The notes under the pieces: generated by a model
What the model saw: only the letters and a program-made list of their open reading frames with translations
Databases searched by the model: none
Told to the model about the DNA's origin: nothing
Shown here: positions 1 through 15,000 of the stretch, in pieces
Layout: the number at the start of each line of letters is the position of its first letter
Numbering within the stretch: position 1 is the stretch's first letter
Made by a program: the position numbers and the translations under genes
Source: Chrysomallon squamiferum
Taxonomy: Eukaryota > Mollusca > Gastropoda > Neomphalida > Peltospiridae
Direction: 5' to 3'
Length of the DNA: 15,000 bases
NCBI GenBank assembly: GCA_012295275.1
Contig: CM022675.1
Location: 7,055,832-7,070,831 of the forward strand

Positions 1-241
1 ATTTATTTTTATTTATTTATTATTCTTATTCTTATTTTTACACTTTTTTTTTATATTCTTTTACTTTGTTCTGTTGTTTTTTGTTTATTTTTTTCTTTGT
101 TTCTCGGGTTGTTTCTTCTTTATTTATTTTTTGGGGGGGTCCTCGTTTTAATTATATATATATCACTATATCCCCTTTGCCGGAATTCAGATACGCCCAG
201 TCCTGATCAAAAGTAGCTCAAGATAAAAGGGACATAATAGT

Positions 242-344
<103 letters not shown>

Positions 345-408
345 TATACACTGTCACTTAGGAAAGTTTTGTTCACATGTACTGGAAAAGCTATATGTAT
401 GTGTGTAA

Positions 409-411
<3 letters not shown>

Positions 412-443
<32 letters not shown>
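412..443. repeat. (TG)n microsatellite
   Basis: Sixteen uninterrupted TG units, in the presumed intron upstream of the Ly6-like exon. Confidence 0.95.
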
Positions 444-445
<2 letters not shown>

Positions 446-558
446 AATTATATATGCGCATGTTAGCTAAAAGGAGGTTGGTTTCTTTCTAGAAATGTTT
501 TGTTTTGTTTTGCTTTTATTTATTTAATTTTTCTTATTTATTTATTTATTTTTAATTA

Positions 559-559
<1 letters not shown>

Positions 560-606
<47 letters not shown>
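560..606. repeat. (TTA)n microsatellite
   Basis: About 15 near-perfect ATT units. A similar tract sits at 861-907, immediately 5' of the splice acceptor at 911-912. Confidence 0.95.
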
Positions 607-608
<2 letters not shown>

Positions 609-859
609 TGTTTTAGACGTCAGTTCATTACATATTTACATATAAATTTGTTTACTCGTTCTAAAGTTGTTTTATTTTATTAATATTTATTTTTAATTTC
701 TTTAAGTATTTTAAATCTCAAAAAGATGTTGCAATTAATTATATATTATTATTTATATAATAATGTTTGTGTGTTTGCGTACTAGGGTACTTCATTATTA
801 TTTTACTGGTTCTTGTTGTTGTTGATATTGTAGGTTGTCGCTGTTATTTTTGTTGATGC

Positions 860-860
<1 letters not shown>

Positions 861-907
<47 letters not shown>
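861..907. repeat. (TTA)n microsatellite forming part of a splice acceptor tract
   Basis: A pure ATT run of about 46 bases, followed by TTTTAG at the exon boundary. The repeat sits where the polypyrimidine tract should be, so its length sets the distance from any branch point to the acceptor. Confidence 0.9.
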
Positions 908-908
<1 letters not shown>

Positions 909-912
909 TTAG

Positions 913-1068
913 GTTTAGCATTCCAGTGCTATTCATGTTCATATACACGTGCTGGGACTGGTGTTACAGACTATGGATGCGTCAACGACACCGTCAACTA
1001 CAGCAAAATTGGAAAGCTGCAGTGTTCGACACCGAAAGTGTGTTTAATGCAGACCACGTACAGAGAGA
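913..1068 (+). CDS. Ly6/uPAR-type (three-finger) protein, internal exon with the first five cysteines (partial gene)
   Basis: The exon runs from acceptor TTTTAG (911-912) to donor GTAAGT (from 1069) and is 156 bases, phase 1 at both ends. It reads LAFQCYSCSYTRAG, then YGCVNDTVNYS, KLQCSTPKVCLMQTTYRE. A CxxC near the start of the mature chain, in an LxCYxC context, is the N-terminal signature of Ly6/uPAR domains, which fold as three beta-stranded fingers held by disulfides. Two overlapping N-glycosylation sequons (NDT, NYS) are visible. The previous exon, expected to carry the signal peptide, was not found in the window. It joins the exon at 1490 in frame (split Asn codon). The Ly6 fold is well supported; the subfamily is not, and quiver/sleepless-like proteins are one candidate group. 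Confidence 0.85.
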
Positions 1069-1489
1069 GTAAGTTGTAATTTATTCTTAGTTTATTTATT
1101 TATTACTTATTATTATTTTTCTAAATTATTTATTCATTTATTATTTTGTTCATTTTATTCAATTTTATTTTATTCATTCGTTTATTTATTACCGTTTTTA
1201 TTTATTATCTAATATTATTGCTGTCATTATTTTTATCATTATTCATTTTCTTGTGTATTTATTTAGTTATTTGTTCATATTTGTTTTGTTTATTTAATGA
1301 TTAGTAAAAATTACTGTTGTAATACCTATTTTGTATTTATTTCTATGTTCTGAAATATTATTTTATAAAAATTCCATTATTGTTGATTCTGACCTGTTAC
1401 CGTTTTCTTCTTCTGCTTCTTCATATTATTATTATTATTATTATTATTATTACAAATGTAGTCATTACAATAATTATATTTCTATGCAG
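1069..1489 (+). other. Phase-1 intron of the Ly6-like gene
   Basis: The intron starts GTAAGT and ends TATGCAG (AG at 1488-1489), about 421 bases. It is almost wholly T-rich low-complexity sequence, with a (TTA)n tract at 1424-1452 close to the acceptor. The open frame across 1331-1549 is an artefact of this tract. Nothing else is seen in it. Confidence 0.8.
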
Positions 1490-1749
1490 ATTTTAAAATA
1501 CTGCAGTCATTTACAAGAAACTGCTTGGATAAGAAAACAGACGACATGAACAAAACGACATGCACTGAACCGGATGGTTATGGTGGAGCAGACTGCTATT
1601 ATCAATGTCAAGGTGAACTGTGCAATGTCAAGGACGGAAATCTATACGAAGAAGCCAAGAAAGAGCCTAGTGTCGCTACCGGTTTGACGTCACGTTCGAT
1701 TATATTGGCGCCAATATTTTTGTGCAGTTTTCTTCATTTTATTTATTAA
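1490..1749 (+). CDS. Ly6/uPAR-type protein, terminal exon with last five cysteines and GPI-anchor-like tail
   Basis: After the split Asn codon this exon adds 85 residues and stops at TAA (1747-1749). The reading includes FTRNCLDKK, NKTTCTEPDG, GADCYYQCQGELCN and a tail ending SIILAPIFLCSFLHFIY. Five cysteines here plus five in the previous exon give the ten of a classical Ly6 domain, and the domain closes with the hallmark Cys-Asn pair (LCN). An NKT sequon is present. The hydrophobic C-terminus without a cytosolic part, preceded by small residues (Ala-Thr-Gly, Thr-Ser), fits a GPI-attachment signal, so the product is probably held on the outer cell surface; a simple membrane anchor is the alternative. 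The two exons encode about 137 residues. Ligand and role cannot be read from the sequence. Confidence 0.87.
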
Positions 1750-1985
1750 TTGTTTGTCTTGATAAAAGACAGCAAAAATGGTTGAAACTCAAAGATAATG
1801 GGTTAATTTTAAGTTGAAAAATCTGATTATTATAATTTGTGTTAATATTTTAGCAAAGACATCTGATAAAAATTACAGTTCGATTTAATAATAATAGTAT
1901 TAAATAATAATAATAATATTTAATTTCAATGTTTTATAATTTTGTACTATTCCTGTCTTGAATAAAAGGTATCCATTCTTACGTC
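1750..1985 (+). other. 3' untranslated region of the Ly6-like gene
   Basis: AT-rich sequence between the stop codon and the polyadenylation signal, with a small (TAA)n-like stretch near 1903-1920. The exact cleavage point is inferred to lie 10-30 bases after the AATAAA. Confidence 0.6.
1961..1966 (+). terminator. Polyadenylation signal AATAAA
   Basis: A canonical AATAAA hexamer, 212 bases after the Ly6-like stop codon. It is the first perfect copy seen on this strand after the stop. AT-rich sequence makes chance copies common. Confidence 0.6.
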
Positions 1986-2442
1986 ATGCCCACGACTTGC
2001 AAGCTTGTATCATTCTTTGATGGAAATAAGAGAACCTATATATATATATATATATATACACACACTGGATTATCATTTATATTGCATATGATGCTGTAGG
2101 AATCAAAGTTATTAAAAAAATATATATAATAATAATAATAAGAATAATAATAATAATTCTTTATACTTCCAAATTATTATATCTTACTGTTCTTATCATA
2201 AATAATAGCAAAGTGTGACAATGAAATAATGTTATGAAATGCTGCAATTTTATTTCTTTACACAGTTGTATTAATATTATAAAATTATATAGTATTTTAT
2301 ATATATCTTTATTTACTGTTGATGTGTGTGCGTGTATATATATATAGTGGCAAATTCATTTTGATATTTTATGTATTTATAACAATAAAAATAATACATA
2401 TTGCCATACAATTTATGTGTTTGTTTATATGTATGTAAGTGT

Positions 2443-2519
2443 GTATGTATGTATGTATGTATGTAAATATATAGATATATATGTATGAATATGCATGTTT
2501 TTTTTTTTTTTTTTTTTTT
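2443..2519. repeat. (GTAT)n and poly-T tracts
   Basis: Tetranucleotide GTAT repeat (2443-2464), a TA-rich spacer, then 22 T residues (2498-2519). Confidence 0.9.
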
Positions 2520-2577
2520 AAAACGAGAGATTCCAAGATGGAATAGGTCACAAAAGCAAATGAAAATCAATCACTCG

Positions 2578-2626
2578 TCTCTCTCTCTCTCTCTCTGTCT
2601 ATCAATCTGTCTGTCTGTCTGTCTGT
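2578..2626. repeat. (CT)n followed by (CTGT)n
   Basis: Dinucleotide CT units pass into tetranucleotide CTGT units with one interruption, the usual pattern of a microsatellite that changed its unit by point mutation and slippage. Confidence 0.92.
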
Positions 2627-3685
2627 TTCTCTGTGTCACTCCCATTCACACATTCAAAATGTACATATTATTTTAAAATGATAAATAACAAAGTCAAAAG
2701 ATTTCTCTCTCTCTTTTTTTCTTTTTTTAATGTAGATCTTTTTATCTGGTAGATTCATCTGTTGTTGAAGAATTCCAGACATTCTGTCCCACATCACAGA
2801 TAAATATATACAAATCAAAATGCAATAAAATAGGCAAATTGATGTCGAGTAACAGTGAATTTATTTTCACTGGCCTAAATTTATCAACATCATCTTTGTT
2901 AGTTTATCATCATCATAATATGAACTATTATTATTAGTAGTAGTACATGTATTATTATTGTTACCATTATTATTATTATTATTGGTGTTATTAATATCAG
3001 TATATTCATTATGATTATTGTTATTATTATTTATTATTACTATTATTATTAAAAATAGAGTTATTTCTGGTAAAGTAAATTACATTTTAATCTTTTTATT
3101 GAATGCTATCTAAATAATAATAATTTCCATTTATAACTTTATCTGAATTATTTTTTAAAATCTTTTTGATTGATTCTAGATTAATAATTATTATTGTTTT
3201 TGAAGGTGTTTATAAAAAAAAAAATTAAAAAGGAAAAAAGAAAAGAAACAAACTTCCTCAATATATACAAAAAAAATCATAATAATAAAAAAAAAAAAAA
3301 AAAAAAAATCTTGGCATTACTTAGAAAAACAATTTTTATTATTTGTCTTTAATGATTTATAATGATCATTTCATCATTTAAAAGGATGAAAACAGCATTT
3401 GATGATTTCACATATTATCCCAAATCCAAAATTCTAACAAGCATGGATGGAAATGTATCCATTATTTCCAAAAACAAAATGTCATAAATATATCTCTGTC
3501 TTTTTTGTTTAACCCAAGCAAGTCTAACAAGCAATTTAACAAACTGAAAACAATAATATAAATTAGTAACACACAAGAGGGGGAAGAGGGGAAATATGAA
3601 CAAAAAGGAAAAAAAATTGTTCATAACCCCTGTTTTAGTAAAGTTTTCAAACATCAATAAAAAGCTAAATTATTGTTTTAAGTTT

Positions 3686-3710
3686 AAAAAAAAAAAAAAA
3701 AAAAAAAAAA
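3686..3710. repeat. Poly-A tract
   Basis: Twenty-five consecutive A residues. It could be the tail of a retroposed element on the + strand, but the sequence just before it (3310-3685) was not recognised as any known element. Confidence 0.9.
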
Positions 3711-3905
3711 TTTTCAATGCAAAAGTCAAAAATATTTTAGTATAAAAATAGTATTGCATAAGTTCTAAACAATCTGAATTGTTTATGGAATAACAAACAT
3801 AAAATTTGTATAGCCATAGATTTTCGTTAGTAAACATTTATAACTACAATGTATATTAATATGTATCCTTAGCTCATAATACACATGTAATAGGTTAGAG
3901 TCAGA

Positions 3906-3937
<32 letters not shown>

Positions 3938-4962
3938 TGTATGTATGTGTGTGTGTGTGTGTGTGTATGTATTTATATTTATGCACAAGACCTTCTGGCT
4001 CTAACCCCCCCAATAGATATATAAATGTGTGTGTGTGTGTGTCCTATGAATTACATGTGTATGTGTGTGTTTAGGAAACTGTTTGTATTTCTGCAAAGGT
4101 AAGAATTGCCCAATTCAGTGAAGCTATACTGAGCTGCATTGGGCATTTGATCTGAACAGGATAAATCTAATTTCTTAAAACAGTAACCAGTTATTTCTTT
4201 TGTCCTGCAATTATAAATAATATAAAAAAGTATGTGACAGTAAATGATGTGTACCGATTTTGTTGTCACTTTCGAAAACCGTACATCTAAACAAAATAGT
4301 TCATAAATAACAAATATTTTCAAAATGTTTTTTTTAAGACCCAAACCAAGAATTAAACACTACAGAAGTAACTTTGAACAAGATACGTATATACACATGT
4401 GTGTATGTGTGTCTGTGGGTGTGTCTGCATATGTTTATGTGTAAATAACAAGTATTTTATTTGAACAAAGACATTTCTATCCCAAAAGGAAATATTTTTG
4501 ATCACGATATTTTGCCACTACAATACACTGACAGCCATTTTAAACTTTTCAAATTAATCAGTTTTAACTTTTTAATAACTGCTGTAGTGTCTAGCATTTA
4601 TTTTTTTTATTTTTACATCAAGGGAGGTAAGTACAAAGTTATTATTATTAATTTTTTTTACTGTGACTGAGGTCAGTTTGGTTCATTTGTAAATTTTTAA
4701 ATACTACAAAATGCAGGTAAACACACTAATAATCAGCAAAAGTCAATAAAATATGTGTATTTCCAAAACTACTTCCTACTTACCTTCTTTGAGTTAAAAA
4801 AAAAAAAAAATAAAAAATATTAATAAACAACTGAATGCTAGCTTCTACTTTGGCATAAAAAGACAGAGCTCATTAATCTGACAAGCCAGAAATGACATGT
4901 GACATTTTGAAATTATTTTTTAAATTGTTATTTTATTTATTTATTTATTTATTTATTTATTA
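3711..4962. other. Intergenic sequence with TA and TG microsatellites
   Basis: No gene recognised. It holds (TA)n at 3911-3935, (GT)n at 3941-3966, (TG)n near 4027-4041, a poly-A run near 4796-4810 and (TTTA)n at about 4930-4962. The blocks 4080-4380 and 4450-4780 are relatively non-repetitive. The first includes a small hairpin at 4107-4145. The second includes CAAGGGAGGTAAGTAC near 4619, which resembles a motif at about 10887 (see findings). Open frames here lack splice context and homology that I can recognise. Confidence 0.55.
3911..3966. repeat. (TA)n-(GT)n compound microsatellite
   Basis: TA units change to ATGT and then GT units. A second short TG run follows at 4027-4041. Confidence 0.93.
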
Positions 4963-5041
4963 ATTATTATTATTGTTGTTATTATTATTGTTATTATTGT
5001 TGTTGTTATTATTATTATTATTGTTATTTTTATTATTATTA

Positions 5042-5104
<63 letters not shown>

Positions 5105-5115
5105 TTATTATTATT
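4930..5115. repeat. (TTTA)n and interrupted (TTA)n block
   Basis: TTTA units give way to about 150 bases of TTA repeat with scattered G and T substitutions (GTT, TTT). It produces a poly-isoleucine open frame on the opposite strand, which is not a gene. Confidence 0.93.
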
Positions 5116-5244
5116 TCTGTACTAGCATCAACTGGGCAAACCATGGTTATACTGTGAGAAAAATTTTGATATCTCAATCTACCAACCCCTTTCCTAAAAT
5201 AATCTGCTCATTGTAGTACAAAGTTGTAACATCTTACCTTGTAT

Positions 5245-5316
5245 TACAATGTTATATTACTTTTATTCTTTTAATACAATGTTATATTACTTTTATTCTT
5301 TTAATACAATGTTATA
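5245..5316. repeat. 30-bp direct tandem duplication
   Basis: A 30-base unit at 5245-5274 is repeated exactly at 5275-5304, and its first 12 bases recur at 5305-5316. Each full copy carries TTTATT, that is AATAAA on the - strand (5262-5267 and 5292-5297), so the duplication doubled a possible polyadenylation hexamer for the convergent - strand gene. Confidence 0.9.
5262..5297 (-). terminator. Candidate polyadenylation hexamers of the GULP1-like gene
   Basis: Two AATAAA hexamers on the - strand (TTTATT at 5262-5267 and 5292-5297) are the first perfect copies I see downstream of the stop codon at 6374, which would give a 3'UTR of about 1.1 kb. A variant ATTAAA at 5846-5851 would give a shorter one. 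In AT-rich DNA these are weak evidence. Confidence 0.3.
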
Positions 5317-5589
5317 ACCGATTAATTACACTAAGATTTAGCTATATGAAAATGTTCTTTTCAGCCTAGTCTGAGCTTGAAAATAATTTGTTCCAAAATA
5401 AAATAAAATAAAGACATATACGAATGAATGACTGTTATACCCACATGATATATCATCTTTTACTAAGAGTTAAAGATCAAATGATTCAGTGACATAACCT
5501 ATGCAACAGATATATATAATCACATATACCAAGTTAGTATACAAACACAGTCAATTTTCACTGTAATTCTCAAATACATTAATAGAGAG

Positions 5590-6195
5590 TTATCAAAATT
5601 CCAATTCTGAAGGATATAAAGTGATAATCTAATATTTTGGTTTAAACAAATGTAATTTGGAAACCAAAATTTTGATAGAAAGATATAATCTGGTGATAGA
5701 AAAATTCTGGTTTTGAGGAACACAAAATTGTGACCAAAACGTTGGTATAAAGTTATATAAATAGGAATGTGAAATTCCAATACTGCAAAATATATAAATA
5801 AAACTAAATTTATGCAAGAGGGAAATAAAAACTGGTTACCAAATTTTTAATACAGAGAAATTAACCTGCTTACTGAAATTTTGATACTGGTAATAAAAAC
5901 TTTTACCGAATATTCAAAAATGCAAAAATGCAAAAATGCTGACTGAACTTTTTATACAGAGAAATATATCCAGTGCCCAAAATTTGAGCTCGTCACCCAA
6001 ATTTTGGTACAAAAACAGAAATATAACCTGGTGCCCGAAATTTTGGTACACAGAAATATAAATTGGTCACCAGAATTTTGTTACTTAGAAATACAAACTG
6101 AAGACTGAAATTTCCGTACAAAGAAATTCAAAGTGTTCACCAAAATTTTGGTACAAAGAGTAGAAAAATTTGACCAAAGTTTTGGTCACTACAAC
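5590..6195. repeat. Degenerate minisatellite, period about 35-42 bp, palindromic core
   Basis: A diverged unit recurs: roughly GTACANAGAAATATAA, then ACTGGTNACC, then an AAATTTTGGTAC core. Cores are clear at 6001-6010, 6040-6049, 6075-6084, 6110-6119 and 6145-6154 (spacings 39, 35, 35, 35). Older, more diverged copies extend back to about 5590. The core accaaaattttggt at 6139-6152 is a perfect 14-base palindrome. The array lies 3' of the GULP1-like stop codon and may be transcribed as 3'UTR. Confidence 0.8.
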
Positions 6196-6373
6196 TTTAT
6201 AAGAGTAGAAAGTTTGGTTGCTAAAAGTTTTCTGTGTGAAATTTACAAATTATGTCCACATTTTTGTAAGGTTTGCCTTCAGACAGTTGTGTATATTATG
6301 TATAAAAATGTTTCAAAAATACAGAGTATTTTCCTCCTCTCCTCTGTGACCTTGACCTCAAACTGTTTTGACC

Positions 6374-13901
<7,528 letters not shown>

Positions 13902-14041
13902 CTGAAATAAAATAAAAAATAAAAATATATATATATATATAAATTAAAAGAATAGAACTGAGATGTTATCAGTATTTCTTAGAGCATTAAAAAAACAATT
14001 TATTTAAAATTAAAAGTTGTGATTAGAATGTGAAATATTAA

Positions 14042-14064
14042 TGTGTGTGTGTGTGTGTGTGTGT
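14042..14064. repeat. (TG)n microsatellite
   Basis: About eleven TG units, followed by GTGTGCATGCGAGTGTGTG. Confidence 0.93.
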
Positions 14065-14167
14065 TTATGTGTGCATGCGAGTGTGTGTACATGCGAAATG
14101 TTCACATGATTATACTATATAATTTATCCAAAATAAAAAAATATTTTCTATGGATTCTAGTTTGTTT

Positions 14168-14187
14168 TCATCATCATCATCATCATC
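14168..14187. repeat. (CAT)n microsatellite
   Basis: Six to seven CAT units in an upstream GULP1 intron; a looser CAT block lies at about 14428-14456. Confidence 0.9.
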
Positions 14188-14908
14188 ACCAATATCATTA
14201 TTAATATCATCATAATTATCATGTATATATTCAAATAAATTTTAGATGTATGGCTATGTTAAATAACATTCAAACATACACATTAAAACAGTTACATTCA
14301 CACTCATACAACCATAACAATTTACCTAACAATGTAATTCTACAAACTCTGTTTAATTATCATTATTATCATTTGATTATTATTTTTCATTATTTATTAT
14401 TACTGTTGTTATTGTTTTCATTGTAATCATCATCATCATAATCATTATCATCATCATTTTCGCCCATAGCTTAATGTAAAACAACAAACAATATAACACT
14501 GTATGAAAATACAAGTTTATATGTATATCAAAATTGAAAAAAAATACAGCAAAATTTATGCAAACTCAACACATTCTTTTTGTGGTATGTTATATATACA
14601 AAAATCAATATGCCTGATTTATCTCACACACACATAAATATTTCTAGAGGTCAGTGAACAAAGTGCAAAAACAAATCATTCTTCATTCAAACACTAAGCA
14701 ATTTGTAGAAGTACATTGATTAATGTAGATAATTATACACATGTGTCTGTGTGAATAGATGTATATTTCTAGCATGTTAATTAATGTAATTTACTAATCA
14801 ATGCTCTCGTATGGTGCACTGAAATTGCATAATGTCAACACTACACTTGTCCTTCTGTCATATAATGATTCAGCTTTCATCTATTTGTTGCTCAGAAAAT
14901 ATTCAATA

Positions 14909-14984
14909 TGTGTGTGTGTGTGTGTGTGTGTGAGTGGTTGGTTGTGTGGGTGGGAGGTCTCTGTATTTGTGTGTATGTGTGTGT
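14909..14984. repeat. (TG)n and TG-rich tract
   Basis: Pure TG (14909-14932), then a G/T-rich stretch with GTGGGTGGGAGG and more TGTG. The open frame across it is repeat-derived. Confidence 0.9.
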
Positions 14985-15000
14985 AAAATAAATACAATGG

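Larger units (their letters stand above)
1986..3680. other. Intergenic, low complexity
   Basis: No gene recognised. It contains (TA)n at 2037-2059, interrupted TAA repeats at 2127-2155, (GTAT)n at 2443-2464, poly-T at 2498-2519, (CT)n at 2578-2596, (CTGT)n at 2606-2626, interrupted ATT repeats at 2930-3050, and poly-A at 3287-3308. Open frames here are short and made of repeat-encoded residues. The part from about 3310 to 3680 is less repetitive but shows no splice-site or protein-family signal that I can recognise. Confidence 0.6.
13902..15000 (-). other. GULP1 upstream intron, simple repeats only
   Basis: No earlier GULP1 exon could be found. It contains (TA)n at 13926-13941, (TG)n at 14042-14064, (CAT)n at 14168-14187 and at 14428-14456, interrupted ATT at 14370-14410, and (TG)n at 14909-14932 with a further TG-rich end to 14984. 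The rest (14230-14350, 14470-14900) is AT-rich single-copy-like sequence. It is presumably intron up to the window's end. Confidence 0.7.

Noticed and set aside
496-530. Short ATG-led hydrophobic frame as a possible signal peptide of the Ly6-like gene
   Set aside because: It is T-rich low complexity, ends in a stop after ten codons and has no phase-1 donor.
1331-1549. 72-residue + strand frame
   Set aside because: It runs through the Ly6 intron and a (TTA)n tract, and uses a different frame from the true exon at 1490.
4051-4344. 97-residue - strand frame
   Set aside because: AT-rich intergenic sequence, no recognisable family, no good splice or polyadenylation context.
5520-5817. 86- and 62-residue - strand frames with repeated Phe/Leu/Ile patterns
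   Set aside because: They lie in the degenerate minisatellite, and the repeated residues reflect the DNA unit.

Overview
The window is AT-rich eukaryotic (metazoan) DNA dominated by microsatellites and minisatellites, with two spliced genes in it. The gene content, the abundance of (TAA)n, (CA)n and (GA)n tracts, and one decayed repeat whose core (CGTTCTGAGTTCAAAT) matches the tRNA-derived SINEs I know from cephalopods suggest a mollusc, most likely a coleoid cephalopod. The species assignment is inference. No bacterial, phage, CRISPR or RNA-gene signal was found.

Layout. (1) About 913-1966, + strand: the last two coding exons of a small secreted or GPI-anchored Ly6/uPAR-type (three-finger) protein with ten cysteines, followed by a 3'UTR and an AATAAA signal at 1961-1966. 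The signal-peptide exon is not recognisable upstream and probably lies outside the window. (2) About 1985-6373: the region between the two convergent genes. It holds microsatellites, poly-A/T tracts, a 30-bp tandem duplication and a degenerate 35-42 bp minisatellite that probably overlaps the 3'UTR of the second gene. (3) 6374-13901, - strand: eight exons, with the stop codon in the last, of an orthologue of the engulfment adaptor GULP1/CED-6. They encode the second half of the PTB domain, a coiled coil, and a Pro/Ser-rich tail with NPF and DPF endocytic motifs. All eight splice junctions join in frame. The N-terminal exons lie beyond 15000. (4) 13902-15000: intron or upstream sequence with simple repeats only.

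The two genes converge tail to tail and have no evident functional link. The most interesting observations lie in the GULP1 introns. The coiled-coil exon has been tandemly copied about four times (period 161-165 bp); the extra copies have lost their donor sites, and two carry a frameshift and stop. A six-copy, 91-bp minisatellite alternates between two unit types (a ~182-bp dimer) and contains a 23-bp inverted-repeat scar that looks like a template-switch event. An inverted repeat brackets the GULP1 stop codon. I saw no convincing new multi-gene system.
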